The position numbers and the translations under genes are program-made. A DNA stretch of 13,663 bases, from contig CABQND010000051.1 in NCBI GenBank assembly GCA_902465495.1, forward strand, positions 1 through 13,663, written 5' to 3'. Positions 11,286 to 13,663 of the stretch are shown piece by piece. The first letter of the stretch is position 1, and each line of letters starts with the position of its first letter. The notes below the pieces were generated by a model, which ran no database searches, had not been told where the DNA came from, and saw only the letters and a program-made list of their open reading frames with translations. This stretch comes from an uncultured Eubacteriales bacterium. Its GTDB lineage: Bacteria > Bacillota > Clostridia > Christensenellales > Borkfalkiaceae.

Positions 11286-12149
11286 TTATTTGTTTCCGTA
11301 AAAAATCAGACCGAGCGTCCCGGGACCGCAATGCGACGCAATAACCGGACCGACAACTTGATAATCGACAACAAGATCTTTTCCGAATTCTTCCTTCAAC
11401 GCAGCTACGAATGCTTCCCCTGTCTCAGGACAATCAGCTTGCAAAACCTCAACACGATAATCCTTTACATTGCAGGAATGCTCATGCATGATACGTAAAA
11501 ACTCGGATATAACACGCTTTGCTCCCTTGACCTTCCCGACACTTTTGAGCGACCCGTCCGGCAAAATCGAAATCATCGGTTTAATGCCAAGCAATGTTCC
11601 GAATGCCGCCGTAAGCGCGGAAATCCTGCCGCCTCGTTTCAAATAAACGAGATCATCCACTACAAAATATACCACCGTATGTTCACAAAGATCAGTTAAA
11701 AAAGCATCCAGCTCGTCCATTGTTGCACCGGCTTTGTATTTTTCCGCGGCGTATCTTACCTGAAACCCCGCACCCAGACTGATCGATTTCGTATCAAACG
11801 TACGAATTTCGCGTTCAGGATATTTCTCTTTCAGCGTTGCAATTGCCCTGTCCATACTTTCAAATGTCGCAGACAATTTGTGCGAAAAAGTAATATAATA
11901 TATATCTTTCCCTTCCTGCAATACAGGTTCAAAATAATCTATATAGTTTTGCTCGTTTATAGCGGACGTTGTAGGAACTGCACCTTCGCGCATACGCTTA
12001 TAAAAATGATCGAAATCTGTATTTTCGCCTAAATCATAATAATATTCTTTCCCGTCCAAAACATACGGCATACGAATCACTTTGAGCCCGTATTCTTTGG
12101 CTACTGTATGCCAAAGCTCACAATTGCTGTCACAAAATAATTGATACAT
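11286..12149 (-). CDS. DegV family fatty-acid-binding protein
   Basis: A 287-residue protein from ATG 12149, chosen because AGGAGA lies about ten bases upstream; the frame is open to 12266 without a ribosome binding site. Family motifs: CDSNCEL at the N-terminus, TTSAINEQNY (SxP loop equivalent), ITFSHKLSATFESM, DTKSISLGAGFQV and LVYLKRGGRISAL near 195. DegV/FakB proteins bind a fatty acid and present it to the FakA kinase for phospholipid synthesis (established for Staphylococcus). No fakA is in the window. A promoter (12202-12231) lies directly upstream, and apbE follows after 25 bases, so this gene appears to head the operon. Confidence 0.9.
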   Translation of the reverse strand: MYQLFCDSNCELWHTVAKEYGLKVIRMPYVLDGKEYYYDLGENTDFDHFYKRMREGAVPTTSAINEQNYIDYFEPVLQEGKDIYYITFSHKLSATFESMDRAIATLKEKYPEREIRTFDTKSISLGAGFQVRYAAEKYKAGATMDELDAFLTDLCEHTVVYFVVDDLVYLKRGGRISALTAAFGTLLGIKPMISILPDGSLKSVGKVKGAKRVISEFLRIMHEHSCNVKDYRVEVLQADCPETGEAFVAALKEEFGKDLVVDYQVVGPVIASHCGPGTLGLIFYGNK

Positions 12150-12201
12150 TTTTTCAATTTCTCCTATGTCTTTCAAACCAATACACGGTTTTACTTTTAT
12201 T

Positions 12202-12231
12202 ATTATACAATATCCAAGCGGCTGTTGGCAA
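12202..12231 (-). promoter_or_regulatory. Predicted degV-apbE operon promoter
   Basis: On the minus strand TTGCCA (12231-12226), an 18-base spacer and TATAAT (12207-12202) precede the degV start by about 50 bases. Confidence 0.6.
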
Positions 12232-12246
12232 ACGATTCGCTTAAAT

Positions 12247-13071
12247 TCAGAATTTTTTATGAACAATTTTACCGTTTTTGTCTTTTTCCATAAGATAACA
12301 ATTAAAAATTACGCCGATTACAAAACAAATCATAAGCAAATACAGCCATAATAAAAACAATATAAAAAATACTGCCGCTCCATATAACTTTTCCATGGAA
12401 CTGAAACTTGCATAAATTGTAAAGCCAAATGAAGCCAGCCCACCTAATAGCAATGTCAGCAAACTTCCCCATACCGCTTGCTTCACACCGATCCGATAAG
12501 GGCAAATATACAGGTTAAGCAACAGCAATAAAGTGAATACAAACACCCCGAAAAGCGCATACACGGCAATTTGCGCAAGAAAAGAAGGAAAAAAACGCCG
12601 CAAAAAAGAATTTCCCAATAAAAACAGTGATACTCCAAGAACCAACAAAAGCATTACAATAAAAATTAACGCCAGCGCCGACAACCGCAATACAACACTG
12701 CCCTTTTTTCGATGACTGTCATATATTATTTCTCCGCTGCGACGCATATGATAAAACAAATTTGTCGATGAATATAATGTTGTCGCCAAGAGTACTACCG
12801 ATGCTCCCGCGGTTGCGCTCTGCGCCGAATCACGAAAATACAGAATCAAATCCTTGACTTCACTGAATATTTCCAAATCAAAAATCTGTTCATAATCGAT
12901 ATTGAGCTTCCCAAACAAAATAGTGACCCAAAACAAAAAAGGAACAACGGACATAACTAAAAAGAACGCCATTGTACCCGCAAGCGTTGTGTATTTTTTA
13001 GAAGAAAGATATGAAAAAGTTGCACGAACTTTCCTGTATGCATCTTTGATATGGCTTTTTGCTCCCGTCAT
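12247..13071 (-). CDS. YihY/virulence factor BrkB family membrane protein
   Basis: A 274-residue protein with about six membrane spans (for example MAFFLVMSVVPFLFWVTILF at 34-53, then ALALIFIVMLLLVLGVSLFL and YALFGVFVFTLLLLLNLYIC). The YihY pattern is present: AGTMAFFLVMSVVPFLFW near the N-terminus, the YSSTNLFYHMRR segment near 115, and a central YICPYRIGVKQAVWGSLL-type motif. Family function is not established; the old 'ribonuclease BN' label is wrong for this family. The ATG at 13071 has no clear ribosome binding site. The charged C-terminus (MEKDKNGKIVHKKF) is cytoplasmic. The 97 bases to degV contain that gene's promoter, so this is a separate unit with possible read-through. Confidence 0.88.
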   Translation of the reverse strand: MTGAKSHIKDAYRKVRATFSYLSSKKYTTLAGTMAFFLVMSVVPFLFWVTILFGKLNIDYEQIFDLEIFSEVKDLILYFRDSAQSATAGASVVLLATTLYSSTNLFYHMRRSGEIIYDSHRKKGSVVLRLSALALIFIVMLLLVLGVSLFLLGNSFLRRFFPSFLAQIAVYALFGVFVFTLLLLLNLYICPYRIGVKQAVWGSLLTLLLGGLASFGFTIYASFSSMEKLYGAAVFFILFLLWLYLLMICFVIGVIFNCYLMEKDKNGKIVHKKF

Positions 13072-13215
13072 ATCATTATTTTATGCAATTTCCATCGCAA
13101 AAATTTATCAATCTCTTCTACCTTTTTGCAATTCCTGCCATGTCGCCATAACCGACAAAAAAGCGCCGAACATTCCGCTTATCCGACACTTTCATTGTTT
13201 ATTTTTTTATGCACA
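13072..13215. other. Intergenic gap between the surface protein and yihY
   Basis: This 144-base gap holds no convincing gene. On the minus strand a TTGCAA and GATAAA pair spaced 16 bases apart (about 13095-13130) could be a weak yihY promoter. Confidence 0.3.
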
Positions 13216-13593
13216 TCATTTACTTTGACGTTTTTTGCGTACCACGACTATCGCAACCGCAACACAAACAACTACCGCCGCGGCAACGCATATTGCAGCT
13301 ATGGCGCCTCCGCTCAGCCCGCCGGGCTCTGCAGAAGGTGTTTTTTCATCCTCTCCGCCCGTCTCCCCTCCCGGAGTAGTTGTCGTATCGTCCGGTGTTT
13401 CCACATTTTCATAATACGCCGTCAAACCGATCGTTCCGAACGTCTGATTGTCCGAAAGAGCAACCGCAAATTCATCAATCCCCGCATCCAGCCATACAGA
13501 ATTTTCGGATGAAAGGTCGATCGATCCCGTACGCATGGTAACCGTACCCACGCTGTATCTTGTATCGATCTTATAGTATCCCGATTCTTCCGT
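13216..13593 (-). pseudogene. C-terminal part of a surface protein, upstream frame broken
   Basis: The frame ending at 13216 encodes a beta-rich domain (GSIDLSSENSVWLDAGIDEF, then AVALSDNQTFGTIGLTAYYE), a Thr/Pro/Gly/Glu-rich linker, one membrane span (AAICVAAAVVVCVAVAIVVV) and the basic tail RKKRQSK. There is no LPXTG motif, so it is anchored by the span itself. Protein-like sequence continues upstream of the only in-frame start (GTG 13551) as EESGYYKIDTRYS until an in-frame TAA at 13594-13596. A neighbouring frame just upstream reads EYFPVGLNG, suggesting a one-base deletion near 13590 in a larger surface or carbohydrate-binding protein. The rest is outside the window. It could instead be a sequencing error. 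Confidence 0.55.
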
Positions 13594-13663
13594 TTAAACC
13601 GACCGGAAAATATTCCGACCCCCGATAAAACATTTATAAAAACCACAAGTGCGGCCGCCCTAA

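Noticed and set aside
13591..13658. PmeI-like GTTTAAAC and NotI-like GCGGCCGC near the window end, suggesting vector sequence
   Set aside because: Both 8-mers can occur by chance, no polylinker or vector backbone surrounds them, and the reading frame is protein-like on either side of the first.
1..13663. CRISPR array
   Set aside because: The repeated hairpin element occurs only three times, kilobases apart, with no regular spacers and no cas genes.

Overview
The window looks like a chromosomal segment of an anaerobic, gut-type Clostridia bacterium (Bacillota). The evidence is strong Shine-Dalgarno sequences (GGAGG or AGGTG), sigma-A type promoters, a lipoprotein ApbE, DegV and YihY proteins, and a NusG-II / Gx-transporter gene pair. 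No genus can be assigned from the sequence alone. The left half is an integrated filamentous-phage-like (inovirus-like) element. The right half is host chromosome. Between them lies a junction built up from several mobile-element remnants.

Positions 1 to about 7480, phage-like element. All genes read rightward and are tightly packed: the end of a basic protein (3-170), a 39-residue acidic protein (297-416), a 210-residue protein with a possible PemK/MazF-like core (430-1062), a membrane-anchored Cys-rich protein (1239-1562), a 30-residue single-span membrane peptide (1549-1641), a small gene that appears frameshifted (1638-1831), a Zot/pI-like assembly ATPase with unusual N-terminal membrane spans (1812-4076), two small proteins (4088-4471, 4581-4868), an HUH rolling-circle replication initiator (4882-5820), a hairpin-rich intergenic region, and a DDE transposase/integrase (6319-7314). 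Replication would be by Rep. Export of ssDNA would be by the ATPase with the small membrane proteins as virion or assembly components. Integration is probably by the transposase, as in some Spiroplasma filamentous phages.

Two gaps in this rightward array hold compact leftward transcription units, each with a near-perfect promoter and an intrinsic terminator: a predicted RNA of about 136 nt (1178 to 1043) with a perfect TTGACA-17-TATAAT promoter, and one of about 56 nt (4525 to 4470) with TTGACT-17-TATAAT. The second RNA can pair with a hairpin repeat (core CCCCGCAGGGGTGATA) found three times ahead of phage genes, including rep and the transposase. Together they suggest an RNA-based control circuit, or primers for complementary-strand synthesis. 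This is the most novel signal in the window.

Positions about 7481-8890, junction. It holds the C-terminal remnant of a large serine recombinase carrying a stop codon, then a 0.32-kb non-autonomous relative of an IS200-type element, then an intact IS200-type element with tnpA. The end hairpins of the two IS200 units differ by compensatory changes. The tnpA leader has an inverted repeat that would hide its ribosome binding site only in read-through transcripts.

Positions about 8890-13663, host genes, all leftward: tRNA-Ser(GGA) with promoter and terminator, an apparent degV-apbE-eetA-like-eetB-like operon (flavinylation and possible extracellular electron transfer), a YihY/BrkB membrane protein, and the C-terminus of a surface protein with a disrupted upstream frame.
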